Source: Mesorhizobium jarvisii (lineage in GTDB: Bacteria; Pseudomonadota; Alphaproteobacteria; Rhizobiales; Rhizobiaceae). Taken from it: a stretch of 64,000 nt of DNA. The position numbers and the translations under genes are program-made. The stretch's first letter is position 1, and every line of letters begins with the position of its first letter. The notes under the pieces were generated by a model. It worked only from the letters and a program-made list of their open reading frames with translations, ran no database searches and was not told where the DNA came from. Location of the stretch: positions 1 through 64,000 of the forward strand of contig NZ_QZXA01000016.1 in assembly GCF_003601985.1 (NCBI RefSeq), written 5' to 3'. This document shows positions 55,901 through 63,286 of the stretch, in pieces.

Positions 55901-57128
55901 CCGCGAGCCCGATGCCGGCAATGCCGATCTCGCCCAGTTCGCTGGGCTCGGCCAGTTCCGGCAGCGACGGGTCGAGGATGACGATGGAATAGGTGGGCAG
56001 CGGCGCGCCGATGGTGACGGGCTTGTCCGGCGTCAGCGCACCCATCGTTGCGGTGACGGTCGCTTCCGTCGGGCCATAGGTGTTGAGGATCTGCCGCCCC
56101 GGCTTCGACCAGCGCACAACCAGATTGTGCGGGCAGGCCTCGCCGCCGACCAGGAGCGTGCGCAGGCTGGGCACATCCGATGTCATCGACGACAGCAGTG
56201 TCGGGCTGCAGGCCATGCAGGTGATTTCATGATGGCGCAGGAAATCCGCCAGTTCCTCGCCGACGAGCGGCATCTGGCCGGGCGCTGGCACCACGGTCGC
56301 GCCGGCGACGAACGGCACCCAGATCTCCTCGGAGGAAAAGTCGAAGGCAATCGTCATGCCCTGGTAGACGCGATCGCCCGGCCTGTAGCCGTAGGATGCG
56401 GCGGCGACGCGGATGAAGTTGACGAAGCTCTGATGCCGGATGGCCACGCCCTTCGGCCTGCCGGTCGTGCCCGACGTGTAGAGGATGTAGCAGATGTCTT
56501 CCGCCGGCGCCTCTTGCGGCTTCAGCGGCGCGCTGGACTGTTTGGCGATCTCGGCGGCGGCGCCGTCGATCAGCACGTGGGGAACCGGCAGTTGGTCGGC
56601 CCGCGACGCATAGGTGGCGATGGTGACGATCAGGCTGACGCTGGCGTCTTCGATGATGAGCGCCATGCGCTCCTGTGGAAAGGCGGTGGCCAGCGGCACG
56701 AAGGCAGCGCCTGCCTTCACCACGGCGAGCAAGGCGACATAGGTCTCCGCCGAGCGGTCGAGAATGAGCCCGACCCGGTGGCCCGGCCGCACGCCGCGCT
56801 TGATCAGCACACGGGCGAACTGGTTGGCGCGGCTGTCCAGCTCCTGATAGGTCCAGACATTTCCGTCGGAGATCACTGCCGGCAAGGTGGCGAACGTTGC
56901 GGCGAGCTCTTCGAAGACCGTGTCGAGCCGCTCGCCGGGTTGGCCTGCCCGCGCGAAATCGGCGCCGGTCAGAATCTGGCCATGCGCGGTCAGGGTCCGC
57001 TGAGCGCCCCTTACAAGGGTATCGACGCCTGCCAGCCCATTCTGGGCCAGCCCAGTTTCGGGCTGCGCGCCTGGTCTTGCCGTGTCCCTGTCCAGGGCAG
57101 CAATGTCGATACCGTAATCCATTTCCAT
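52992..57128 (-). CDS. Pls/PosA-type membrane non-ribosomal peptide synthetase
   Basis: A 1378-residue protein. The adenylation domain (about residues 55-550) has YTSGTTGRPKG, NTYGPTEATV, YRTGDLG and the late Lys in SNKVDLR. FDFSSEEIW keeps the Asp that binds an amino-acid alpha-amine. A carrier domain follows (DDLGANSLL, Ser near residue 604). Then come six membrane segments in three pairs, each pair followed by a left-handed beta-helix domain with hexapeptide repeats (for example SIGANTILRKES, VGSRVYDGG). There is no classical condensation or thioesterase domain. This is the layout of epsilon-poly-L-lysine synthetase. The ATG at 57128 has AGGACGAG upstream. The monomer is unknown. Confidence 0.93.
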   Translation of the reverse strand: MEMDYGIDIAALDRDTARPGAQPETGLAQNGLAGVDTLVRGAQRTLTAHGQILTGADFARAGQPGERLDTVFEELAATFATLPAVISDGNVWTYQELDSRANQFARVLIKRGVRPGHRVGLILDRSAETYVALLAVVKAGAAFVPLATAFPQERMALIIEDASVSLIVTIATYASRADQLPVPHVLIDGAAAEIAKQSSAPLKPQEAPAEDICYILYTSGTTGRPKGVAIRHQSFVNFIRVAAASYGYRPGDRVYQGMTIAFDFSSEEIWVPFVAGATVVPAPGQMPLVGEELADFLRHHEITCMACSPTLLSSMTSDVPSLRTLLVGGEACPHNLVVRWSKPGRQILNTYGPTEATVTATMGALTPDKPVTIGAPLPTYSIVILDPSLPELAEPSELGEIGIAGIGLAVGYLNRQDLTEQKFIADFIGLPNNPSQRIYRTGDLGRINGDGEIEYAGRIDTQVKIRGYRIELGEIEAVLLDQPEIAQAAVTTWEIEPGRVELVAYYAPKAGQPALSRADLAQTMKRRLPDYMVPSYLEELPAIPMTVSNKVDLRQLPKPTSVRLSADREMVAPGNDDERFLAEALAAVLKFDEVSVEDNFFDDLGANSLLMAHFCARVRTRKEWATTSMRDIYLHPTVARLAKHLSVSEEVTTATNEPVLTRQASNFAYWTCGMAQLLFYGVYSYAGLWALNIGLNWMYDTLDDPLQLYIRCVALSAGVFFGMTGFAVLAKWVLVGRWKAEAFPIWGLRYYRFWVVKTLIRTAPVVLFRGSPLYSFYLQMLGTRIGKNAVIESKSVPVCTDLISIGANTILRKESLILGFRAQSGYIHMGPLTIGRDAFVGVGSTLDIDTSIGDGAQLGHSSSLQRGQSIPDGEHWHGSPAVPTTADYCKVRNENPSDIRRFLFEAVQLIGLFAIVIPLPLLFHSYWENVGDDYQETIGVVAVGTTVTLFGYIAAAFLAATVLPRLLSVILKPGRTYTLYGFRYWLQTATEFTSNSRVLGLLFGDSSAIVYYMRAIGWKLNKVVQTGSNFGSNQQHENPLLCEIGTETMVSDGLFMINMHKSASAFRLERTRIGERNYLGNNIYYPPDGRTGDNVLLGTKVMIPIDGPVRENVGLLGSPAFEIPRMVNRDKELIAGVDEADRRQRIPHKNLHNAVTILLFMATQWVMLFATLAIWDRALNYYTEWAEVALFVAVLLTSAITIPFYIFVERASLGFGRLKPQMTTIYDVAFWRHERHWKLADSPIVRLFAGTPFRPMLLRMLGVKVGSRVYDGGANLTERSLVEIGDDVTLNEGCVIQAHSLEEGAFKSDYIRIGKGCTLGPSAFVHYGVVMGEGSVADTDSFVMKGEELEPYSIWRGNPAKLHRFVIPVTNDGAKASA

Positions 57129-57274
57129 ACTTTCTCGTCCTGGCCGCGTATCGCCCGGCTGTTCATGCCGCTGTTCGAGCAGGCATTTTCGGCTGTGCCG
57201 CTGCTGCAATTTGACCCTTGTCGATGGCGGACCGAAGCTTCCGAAAAGGAAATCCGCGCAGTCCCCCGCGGGAT

Positions 57275-57342
57275 GGTTATGCCATGCGATCTTTTCGCCA
57301 GTTTTTCCGAATTGTTGAAACTTGTTTCTGAATTGTGTCTGG
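57275..57342 (-). promoter_or_regulatory. Conserved 68-bp upstream element, copy 2
   Basis: Ungapped counterpart of 8959-9026, 56 of 68 bases identical. On the minus strand it contains TTCAGAAACAAGTTTCAACA, with GAAAC and GTTTC as an inverted repeat. It lies 147 bp before the synthetase ATG. The intervening sequence and 57343-57551 show no gene. It may be a shared regulatory site or a dispersed repeat. Confidence 0.55.
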
Positions 57343-57551
57343 GCGCTCCTCCTGCCTTGCCCCTGATGGTCTTTTCCTGAGGTGATGCCGCCGCCTTTCA
57401 CCCAGGCTCTGCCAGGCCGCGATCCCTCAAATCCGCCCCTTCCAAAAAATCTCACTGCCCTCGGGAATAAAGCACCGCCTTGCCGGGTCTTCCCTTCAGC
57501 GGGGCCAATCCGGCCCGCGACGCGAAGAAACGAAACAAGGATTTACCTGAA

Positions 57552-57782
57552 ATGACCAAGCTCGCTCTCAGCGTGGCTGCGATGTTGCTTGCCTCGAGTG
57601 CTGCCTTTGCCGGCAGCGACCATGGTGCCAACAACTCCAACCAGCCTGTCGCTTCCGTCGACACCAATGCCACCGCCTCGATCCCTTACACGGCCTATGT
57701 CGATGCCAAGACGACCGGACCGAGCCGGCCGGCGACCAAAACTGATGCGGACGAACCCGGCCAGGGCATCTGGGGCCGCTGA
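57552..57782 (+). CDS. DUF680 exported protein
   Basis: A 76-residue protein with a signal peptide (MTKLALSVAAMLLASSAAFA), a Ser/Thr/Ala-rich middle and the DUF680-typical end GQGIWGR. The same ending and signal style recur in the paralog at 61491-61730. The family is nearly restricted to Mesorhizobium, and its function is unknown. AAGGA precedes the ATG. The divergent synthetase operon starts 424 bp away. Confidence 0.82.
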   Translation: MTKLALSVAAMLLASSAAFAGSDHGANNSNQPVASVDTNATASIPYTAYVDAKTTGPSRPATKTDADEPGQGIWGR

Positions 57783-57903
57783 GTTCAGGGGCGGGACAGC
57801 CTCGAGGTCCCGACCCGATCCGCGATCAGGACGGGGGGCCATGTGGCGTGGCCCTCCGTCGACCGCGATCTTTTGCCGCCACCGCAACCCACAGGAGACC
57901 ACA

Positions 57904-58875
57904 ATGTTCAGCATGACACGCCGCACAGTGCTTCAATCCGCCGCCGCCGCTGCCGCTTTCGGCCTTGCCGGCAAGCTTGAATTCACCCGCCCCGCATTCG
58001 CCGAGACGTCCGTCGAGCCGACCGTCGGCTTCTACAAATACACGGTCGGCGATATCGAGGTCACCGCCATCTATGACGGCATCTGGAAGAAGCCGCACGA
58101 CCCGGCCTTCATCAAGAATGTTTCCGTCGACGACACCAAGGCGGCGCTTGCCAAGGCAGGGCTGACCACCGACTTCATGCCCATCCCGCTCACCGTCGTC
58201 GTGCTCAAGATGGGCGGCAAGCTGATCATGATGGATGCGGGCTCCGGCGTCGGCCAGTGGCAGGCCAACGCCACGCATCTGCCGGCCAACATGGCCGCCG
58301 CCGGCATCGACTACAAGGCGATCGACACCATCATGATCTCGCATTTCCACCCCGACCATGTCTGGGGCTTGATGGAGAAGGGCACCAACACGCCGGTGTT
58401 CCCCAATTCCGAGCTGATCGTCAACGCCACGGAATACAATTGGTGGACCGATCCGAGCCGGCTGGCCAAGCTGCCCGAAGGCCGCAAGCCGGCGGGCAAG
58501 CGCATCGCCGAGAACTTCCCGAAATGGAAGAACTGGAAGCTGGTCGAGGACGGCGCGGAAGTGGCGCCCGGCATCCAGATCATCGCCGCCCCCGGCCACA
58601 CGCCGGGACATTCGGTGTACCTCGCCAATTCCGGCAAGGAGCAGCTGATGATCTCGGCCGACACCATGTATGTGCCGGCCCTGCTGGCGCCGCATCCGGA
58701 ATGGCAGGGCAGCTACGACCAGGATGGGCCGACCGCGATCACCACGCGCCACAAGATCATCGACCGGGTGATCGCGGACAATATCCGCATTTCCGGTTCG
58801 CACTTCCCGTTCCCCGGCACCGGCGTCTTCGTCAAGGACGGCAGTGCCTATGGCTTCACGCCCGTTCAGATATGA
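57904..58875 (+). CDS. Tat-exported metallo-beta-lactamase-fold hydrolase
   Basis: A 323-residue protein. The N-terminus SMTRRTVLQSAAAAAAFGLA is a twin-arginine signal. The metal motif SHFHPDHVWG lies near residue 145, with further ligands in APGHTPGHSVYL and SADTMYV and a late GSHFPFPG His. The fold includes lactonases, glyoxalases and other hydrolases; the substrate is not predictable. The ATG at 57904 is supported by the signal peptide, and earlier in-frame starts run through the preceding gene. Its TGA is the left edge of an inverted repeat. Confidence 0.88.
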   Translation: MFSMTRRTVLQSAAAAAAFGLAGKLEFTRPAFAETSVEPTVGFYKYTVGDIEVTAIYDGIWKKPHDPAFIKNVSVDDTKAALAKAGLTTDFMPIPLTVVVLKMGGKLIMMDAGSGVGQWQANATHLPANMAAAGIDYKAIDTIMISHFHPDHVWGLMEKGTNTPVFPNSELIVNATEYNWWTDPSRLAKLPEGRKPAGKRIAENFPKWKNWKLVEDGAEVAPGIQIIAAPGHTPGHSVYLANSGKEQLMISADTMYVPALLAPHPEWQGSYDQDGPTAITTRHKIIDRVIADNIRISGSHFPFPGTGVFVKDGSAYGFTPVQI

Positions 58876-59047
58876 GACCGTTTGGAAACTCTACTCTGGC
58901 GGCCATCTGAAGGCGTTTTCCGCGCTTCCCCGCTCTACTGCGTCGACGCAGTAGAGCTGAGCTCACGGACCCGAACGTCCGCGGCGCTCCGGTTCTCGAA
59001 CCCACCATCCTATGACTCGCCAGAGCGAATTTCGAAACGGTCTCTCA
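58873..59047. repeat. 175-bp inverted-repeat element with a 26-bp perfect central palindrome
   Basis: The left end TGAGACCGTTTGGAAACTCT and the right end, read on the other strand (TGAGAGACCGTTTCGAAATT), are closely matched, and both continue to CTCTGGCG (left arm to about 58902, right arm from about 59017). In the middle, 58932-58957 is a perfect 26-bp palindrome centred on GTCGAC. It fills the 203-bp gap between the metallo-hydrolase and TPR genes and begins in the former's stop codon. A miniature mobile element or a structured transcript end are the main options. Confidence 0.65.
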
Positions 59048-59078
59048 ACGCTAACGCACAAACCAAGCGAGAAAGACA

Positions 59079-59558
59079 ATGAAACAGCTTCTTTTGGGCA
59101 GAAACGCCCTGTTCGGTCTGCTCGGCGCCATCGCCGTGCTGACCGTCGTTCCCGTCGCAACGATCATGCCCGCCTATGCGGTGGATGATATCGAGGGCGC
59201 CGACGCACCCGATCTCACCGCCGTCCAGGCCAAGATCGCCGCCAAGGATTACAAGGGCGCGCTGGCCGATCTGCGCGACCTCGCACAGGACAACCAGCAG
59301 GCCGACGTCTACAATCTGCTCGGCTTCACGCTGCGCAAGACCGGCGACGTCACCACCGCGCTGACCTATTACAACAAGGCGCTGGAGCTGAAGCCCGACC
59401 ACAAGGCCGCCCGCGAATATCTGGGCGAGCTCTATGTCGAGACCGGCGACATGAACAAGGCCAAGGAGCAGCTGGCCTCGCTGCAGAAACTCTGCCCCGC
59501 CGGCTGCGAGGAGCTTTCCGACCTGCAAAAGGCCATCGACACCAAGGTGACGCAGTAA
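59079..59558 (+). CDS. Exported TPR protein
   Basis: A 159-residue protein with a long signal (residues 1-35, cleavage near PAYAV) and at least two tetratricopeptide units (about 70-135: DVYNLLGFTLRKTGDVTTAL and REYLGELYVETGDMNKAKEQL). Two Cys near the end (KLCPAGCEE) may pair. A periplasmic protein-interaction role is inferred. Confidence 0.82.
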   Translation: MKQLLLGRNALFGLLGAIAVLTVVPVATIMPAYAVDDIEGADAPDLTAVQAKIAAKDYKGALADLRDLAQDNQQADVYNLLGFTLRKTGDVTTALTYYNKALELKPDHKAAREYLGELYVETGDMNKAKEQLASLQKLCPAGCEELSDLQKAIDTKVTQ

Positions 59559-59758
59559 GCGGTGACCCGTTCCAACTCCCCCACGGACGTGGCTACGGCA
59601 TGAGCTTGGCCGTGCGTTGGGGGAACCACGTGGCAATCAAGCCTCGAGCTGATCAGTCGCGGACGGGGGAGAGGTGGCCGCCAAGCGGCCGAGTTGGGGA
59701 CTGGCACTGACCGATCCAGTCCCCACCACTGTTTGGGCGCTCGTGGCTGGCGCCCATT

Positions 59759-59800
59759 GCCGGAGCCGGCGCCTCTCCCTCGAGCCGGCTCCGGCCTTTT
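59759..59800 (+). terminator. Strong rho-independent terminator
   Basis: GCCGGAGCCGGC and GCCGGCTCCGGC make a perfect 12-bp stem around a 13-nt loop, followed by CTTTT. It lies 200 bp after the TPR gene and 84 bp before the DoxX gene, separating the two transcripts. Confidence 0.85.
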
Positions 59801-59883
59801 CGAACATCACATCCGGCAGGCGCCGTTTTCGCGCGTCGCACGGCGCGCGGCGCTTGCCTGTGCTCAAAGATTGGAGGCTGACC

Positions 59884-60405
59884 ATGACACCGAACGAAAT
59901 CGCCGCGAAGCTCACCGGCCTCGCCACGAAATACCACATCAGGGACGTGACCCTGCTTGCCGGCCGCCTGCTCATGTCCTTCATCTTCCTGCATGAGGGC
60001 GTGACGCTGGCCACCCATTTCGACGGCGCCGCCAAGGCGATGGCCGCGCAAGGCGTCGGGCTGCCGTTGTTCGTCGCCACCATCGCGCTGCAACTGGGGG
60101 CAGGGCTATCGGTGGCTTCAGGGCTGCTGACGCGGCTGGGCGGCATCGGGCTCGGCCTGTTCTGCCTGGCCACGGCCTTGCTGTTCCACGTCAACTTCGC
60201 CAGCCAGAACGAGCTGCTGCATTTCGAAAAGGACCTGGCCATATCAGGCGGCATGTTCGTGCTGGCCGCCGTCGGCGCCGGCCGGATCTCGCTGGACTGG
60301 CTGCTGGCCCGCCACCTGCAAAAGCGCCAGCGCGACAGGGAAATGGTCAAGGCATTGCTGGCCGTGGAGAGCGAGTTCTCCATGGACGTGCGGCTGCCGG
60401 TTTGA
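59884..60405 (+). CDS. DoxX-family membrane protein
   Basis: A 173-residue protein with four membrane segments. GRLLMSFIFLHEGVTLATHF in the first segment is the DoxX signature, and the later AVGAGRISLDWLL matches the usual end. DoxX/DoxD-like proteins are inner-membrane proteins with links to redox or quinone reactions in some species; the role here is unknown. The ATG at 59884 starts the first conserved helix. Confidence 0.88.
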   Translation: MTPNEIAAKLTGLATKYHIRDVTLLAGRLLMSFIFLHEGVTLATHFDGAAKAMAAQGVGLPLFVATIALQLGAGLSVASGLLTRLGGIGLGLFCLATALLFHVNFASQNELLHFEKDLAISGGMFVLAAVGAGRISLDWLLARHLQKRQRDREMVKALLAVESEFSMDVRLPV

Positions 60406-60529
60406 GGCAGCAAGGGCTGCCGCCTTGCGCCTCGCCAGCCGCTCCAGTGCCGACCCCTGCAACACGCTCGCCCGCTGGAACCAGTCCCGGTGCTCCGCAT
60501 TCTATTAGCGGGGACGCAAGGAGTGTGTG

Positions 60530-61141
60530 ATGAAAGCGGTTCTGGCACTGGTCGCAGGCTTCGTCCTCACCCTTGCGGTCTTCGCCAGCGGGCTGGCTTT
60601 CGCCGCCTGGCTGATTCTGGCCAAGCCCGTGCATCAGGCCAGGCCCACCGACAGTGTCTCGCAACTGTGGACCAAGGACGCACAGCCCGTGGACAAGGCC
60701 GCGCCGGCCCTGGAGCGCGTGGCCGCCGCGCAGCCTCCCGCACCCGACGCCGCCGCCAGGGTGCAGTCGGTCGACCCGACCAAGACAGCCGCGGTGGCGC
60801 CCGGGGCAGACGAGCAGCAGGCCAGGCTGCCGGCTGCCCATGTCAGCTGGTGCGCGGACCGCTACCGCTCCTACAACCCCGACGACAACAGCTACATGTC
60901 CTACAGCGGACAGCAGCGCCCCTGCGTCTCGCCCTATCTCGACAACAGTGCCGACGCCGGCCAGGCCGCGCAGCAGCCCGACGAAGTCAGCTATGACGAG
61001 GGCGGCGCGGCGCCGCTGGTGGCGACAGCGGACCTTTCGGACGACCACGTCCAATCCTGCTTCAACCGCTACCGCTCCTACCGTCCCGACGACAACAGCT
61101 ACCAGCCCTATTCCGGTGGTCCGAGGCGCCAGTGCGAATAG
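60530..61141 (+). CDS. BA14K-family exported protein with two BA14K motifs
   Basis: A 203-residue protein with an N-terminal membrane or signal segment (about residues 3-30), an Ala/Pro-rich linker, and two copies of the BA14K pattern: WCADRYRSYNPDDNSYMSYS and, near the end, CFNRYRSYRPDDNSYQPYSG, each closed by a second Cys. BA14K was first described as a Brucella immunoreactive protein with lectin-like properties. Two motifs in one chain is less usual. The following 349 bp contain no gene I can support. Confidence 0.85.
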   Translation: MKAVLALVAGFVLTLAVFASGLAFAAWLILAKPVHQARPTDSVSQLWTKDAQPVDKAAPALERVAAAQPPAPDAAARVQSVDPTKTAAVAPGADEQQARLPAAHVSWCADRYRSYNPDDNSYMSYSGQQRPCVSPYLDNSADAGQAAQQPDEVSYDEGGAAPLVATADLSDDHVQSCFNRYRSYRPDDNSYQPYSGGPRRQCE

Positions 61142-61490
61142 GCGACGCGCGCCGCTTGCCATGGAAGGTGCGGGCAGAACTTCGCTTCACGGTTTAGGCG
61201 GAGGCTCCCGATTTAGGGCGCGCAGCGCTTTGCGGCCGCATTCCACGCAAAATTCCACTCTTTGAGCGGTTCTTACCACGCCCTTTCCCACGCCCGCACA
61301 AACACCACACCCCTACAAGACGCCCCAACAGCGCAACAATGAACCGAGTGCGCTGAAACCTGCAGCCGCAGGGATCCTGTGGGGGTCGCGGTTGGCCGGT
61401 TTCGCCCGAGACCATGAACACACAGCCTCACGAACGCGATGCGGGCGGCGCGTCGAGGCCGATGTCAACTTGTAGAGATGGAGACTTGAA

Positions 61491-61730
61491 ATGAAGAAGA
61501 TCATTCTGACTGCTGCTGCGTTCCTGTTCGCCTCCGGCATGGCTTTCGCCGGCTCCGACCATTTCGGCTCGGACTTCGTCCCGGCCGCCGGCAGCTACCC
61601 GACCACCCATTCGATGATGTCCTCCAAGGCGGTCGACCCGAGCGTCACCAAGAGCATCACCGGCAGCGCGGCGGGACAGTCGATCCTCGACATGCCGGCC
61701 GAATACGGCCAGGGCATCTGGGGCCACTGA
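61491..61730 (+). CDS. DUF680 exported protein
   Basis: A 79-residue protein with a signal peptide (MKKIILTAAAFLFASGMAFA), then GSDHFGSDFVPAAGSY and the family ending YGQGIWGH. It is a paralog of the 57552 gene with the same GSDH after the signal. GGAG lies 7 bp before the ATG. Function unknown; envelope location inferred. Confidence 0.85.
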   Translation: MKKIILTAAAFLFASGMAFAGSDHFGSDFVPAAGSYPTTHSMMSSKAVDPSVTKSITGSAAGQSILDMPAEYGQGIWGH

Positions 61731-61922
61731 TATCAAGGCTGCCCAGTACGGCCTGTATCCAGGTGGCCGGCTTGCCCCGCCGCCTGGATCATTTTGCGTC
61801 CTGCCCGGCGCCTCGCGCCCTCCCACCGATCCGGCAGTTCCACCCGGACCAGCGATCACGCAGATTTTTTGGATCAATCCCATCACCGCGGCGTTCATCC
61901 CTGACACGAAGGAGGAACGACA

Positions 61923-62246
61923 ATGGGCGACGAAAGGCACGAGAAGATCCAGAAGCGCGCATACCAGATCTGGGAGCGTGAAGGCGGCGGCGATCCCGAG
62001 CATCATTGGCACCGGGCCGAGGCCGAGATCGACAGGGAAGCGGCTCTGCCGCTGACGGCCGACGACGCCTTGCCGCAGACCCGTGAGATAGCCAGCACCG
62101 ACGTTCTGGAGGTCGAGGAACTGGCCATGCGCACCGGCATATCCGGCGACGAGGCGCAGGCGCTGCTCGACCGCCTCGGCACCGACCGCGCCGCAATCGA
62201 GCAGGCGGCGCGCGGGCTGAAGGCCAGGAAGGGCGCCAAATCCTGA
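61923..62246 (+). CDS. DUF2934/DUF3606-like small protein
   Basis: A 107-residue cytosolic protein. The N-terminus HEKIQKRAYQIWEREGGGDP fits DUF2934, and the C-terminal LEVEELAMRTGISGDEAQAL fits DUF3606. Both occur widely in rhizobia, sometimes fused, without known function. AAGGAGG precedes the ATG. The next small gene starts 15 bp after its stop, and the 3' end of this gene takes part in the duplication repeated at 63076. Confidence 0.82.
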   Translation: MGDERHEKIQKRAYQIWEREGGGDPEHHWHRAEAEIDREAALPLTADDALPQTREIASTDVLEVEELAMRTGISGDEAQALLDRLGTDRAAIEQAARGLKARKGAKS

Positions 62247-62261
62247 TCGGGGAGAGCGAAG

Positions 62262-62411
62262 ATGATCCGCAAACTCAAGGATGGCAAATATCGGCTCTAT
62301 TCACGCAAGAAGGATGAGAAGACCGGCAAGCGGCGGAACCTGGGGACATTCGAGACGCGCGAGGCGGCGGAGAAGCATGAGCGCGAGGTGCAGTATTTCA
62401 AGCGGCATTGA
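62262..62411 (+). CDS. 49-residue basic protein, intact copy of a duplicated gene
   Basis: MIRKLKDGKYRLYSRKKDEK followed by TGKRRNLGTFETREAAEKHE and ending in FKRH. The pattern of short beta strands and an EAAEKHE helix resembles the Arm/AP2-like DNA-binding domain at the start of tyrosine integrases, found here as a stand-alone peptide. GGGGAGAG precedes the ATG. It is in an operon with the DUF2934/DUF3606 gene. A frameshifted copy lies at 63138. Confidence 0.75.
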   Translation: MIRKLKDGKYRLYSRKKDEKTGKRRNLGTFETREAAEKHEREVQYFKRH

Positions 62412-62447
62412 GGGGGCGCCTGGCCTCTGCAGCGCCGGGTGTCCACC

Positions 62448-62945
62448 TCATCCCTTGGCCGGCTCTTCGTAGATGCCAATGATGAGGAGCCATGCGCCTG
62501 AAATCAGGAAGGCGAACAGGACGATGGTTCCAAGGGCCGCGATGTAAAGGCCCACGCCGCGCCCGAGAATGAGGAAAATCGCGCCTGCAACCTCGGCCAG
62601 GTAACACATCGTGCCGCCCGCCAACCGCGGCCCGGTCAACCCGATGGTGCTCATCCCCGCCTTGATGGCCACGACATATCCCCTGACGAAGATGAATGTC
62701 GCTATGCCCCAGAGCAAAAGCCATTCGAGGCCGAGTGCCGGAAGATATTGACCACCCAGAAGCGCAAGGCTGCATGCCATGAAAATCGCGCTGAAGCCCG
62801 ACAGCATGTTGATTGCCCGGTTCTTGTGCGTCGTGTTGCGGACAATGCGTTCGGGATTGATCGAGATCGCAACGAAGATCAACCCGGCAAGCCCCGCGGC
62901 GCCGCCGCCCACCATGACGAAGAAATCAGTCCATTGATCCAACAT
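62448..62945 (-). CDS. Multi-pass membrane protein of unknown function
   Basis: A 165-residue protein with about five membrane segments: starting DQWTDFFVMVGGGAAGLAGL, then FSAIFMACSLALLGG, LEWLLLWGIATFIFV and two near the C-terminus. The ATG at 62945 is chosen because the upstream extension reads antisense through the duplicated region. It sits between the two copies of the duplicated segment. No family is recognised. Confidence 0.75.
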   Translation of the reverse strand: MLDQWTDFFVMVGGGAAGLAGLIFVAISINPERIVRNTTHKNRAINMLSGFSAIFMACSLALLGGQYLPALGLEWLLLWGIATFIFVRGYVVAIKAGMSTIGLTGPRLAGGTMCYLAEVAGAIFLILGRGVGLYIAALGTIVLFAFLISGAWLLIIGIYEEPAKG

Positions 62946-63075
62946 GACTTGCCCCCGAGCTTCAGCCGGCTCGATGGAAGCTAGCATGGCTGCGTTCCCG
63001 AACTCCACGGGCGGGATAACTGATCGCGGGGTTTGTCGTTCCCACGTTCGGACCGGCGCGGCGTTCACCCCGACG

Positions 63076-63286
63076 GAGCAGGCAGCGCTCGGGCTGAAGG
63101 CCAGGACGGGCGCCAAATCCTGATCAGGGAGAGCGAGATGATCCGCCAACTCAAGGACGGCAAATGCCGGCTTTATTCAAGCAAGACGGATGAGAAGACC
63201 GGCAAGCGGCGGAACCTGGGGGCGTTTGAGACGTGTGAGGCGGCGGAGAAGCATGAGCGGGAGGTGCAGTATTCAAGCGGCATTGA
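63076..63286 (+). repeat. Second copy of the 62199-62411 segment
   Basis: It matches 62199-62411 over its whole length, covering the 3' end of the DUF2934/DUF3606 gene and the entire small gene, with two single-base losses: GCGAAGATG became GCGAGATG before the start codon, and TATTTC became TATTC near the end. The two copies are in direct orientation, 665 bp apart, with the membrane-protein gene between them. Confidence 0.85.

Noticed and set aside
52839..57380. A 4.5-kb open frame on the plus strand, antisense to the synthetase gene
   Set aside because: The product has no recognisable domain and is Arg/Asp/His-rich, as expected from the complementary frame of high-GC coding DNA. The minus-strand frame has full family motifs.
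57129..57455. An N-terminal extension of the synthetase gene
   Set aside because: It translates the shared 68-bp element and lacks family similarity; the ATG at 57128 has a ribosome-binding site.
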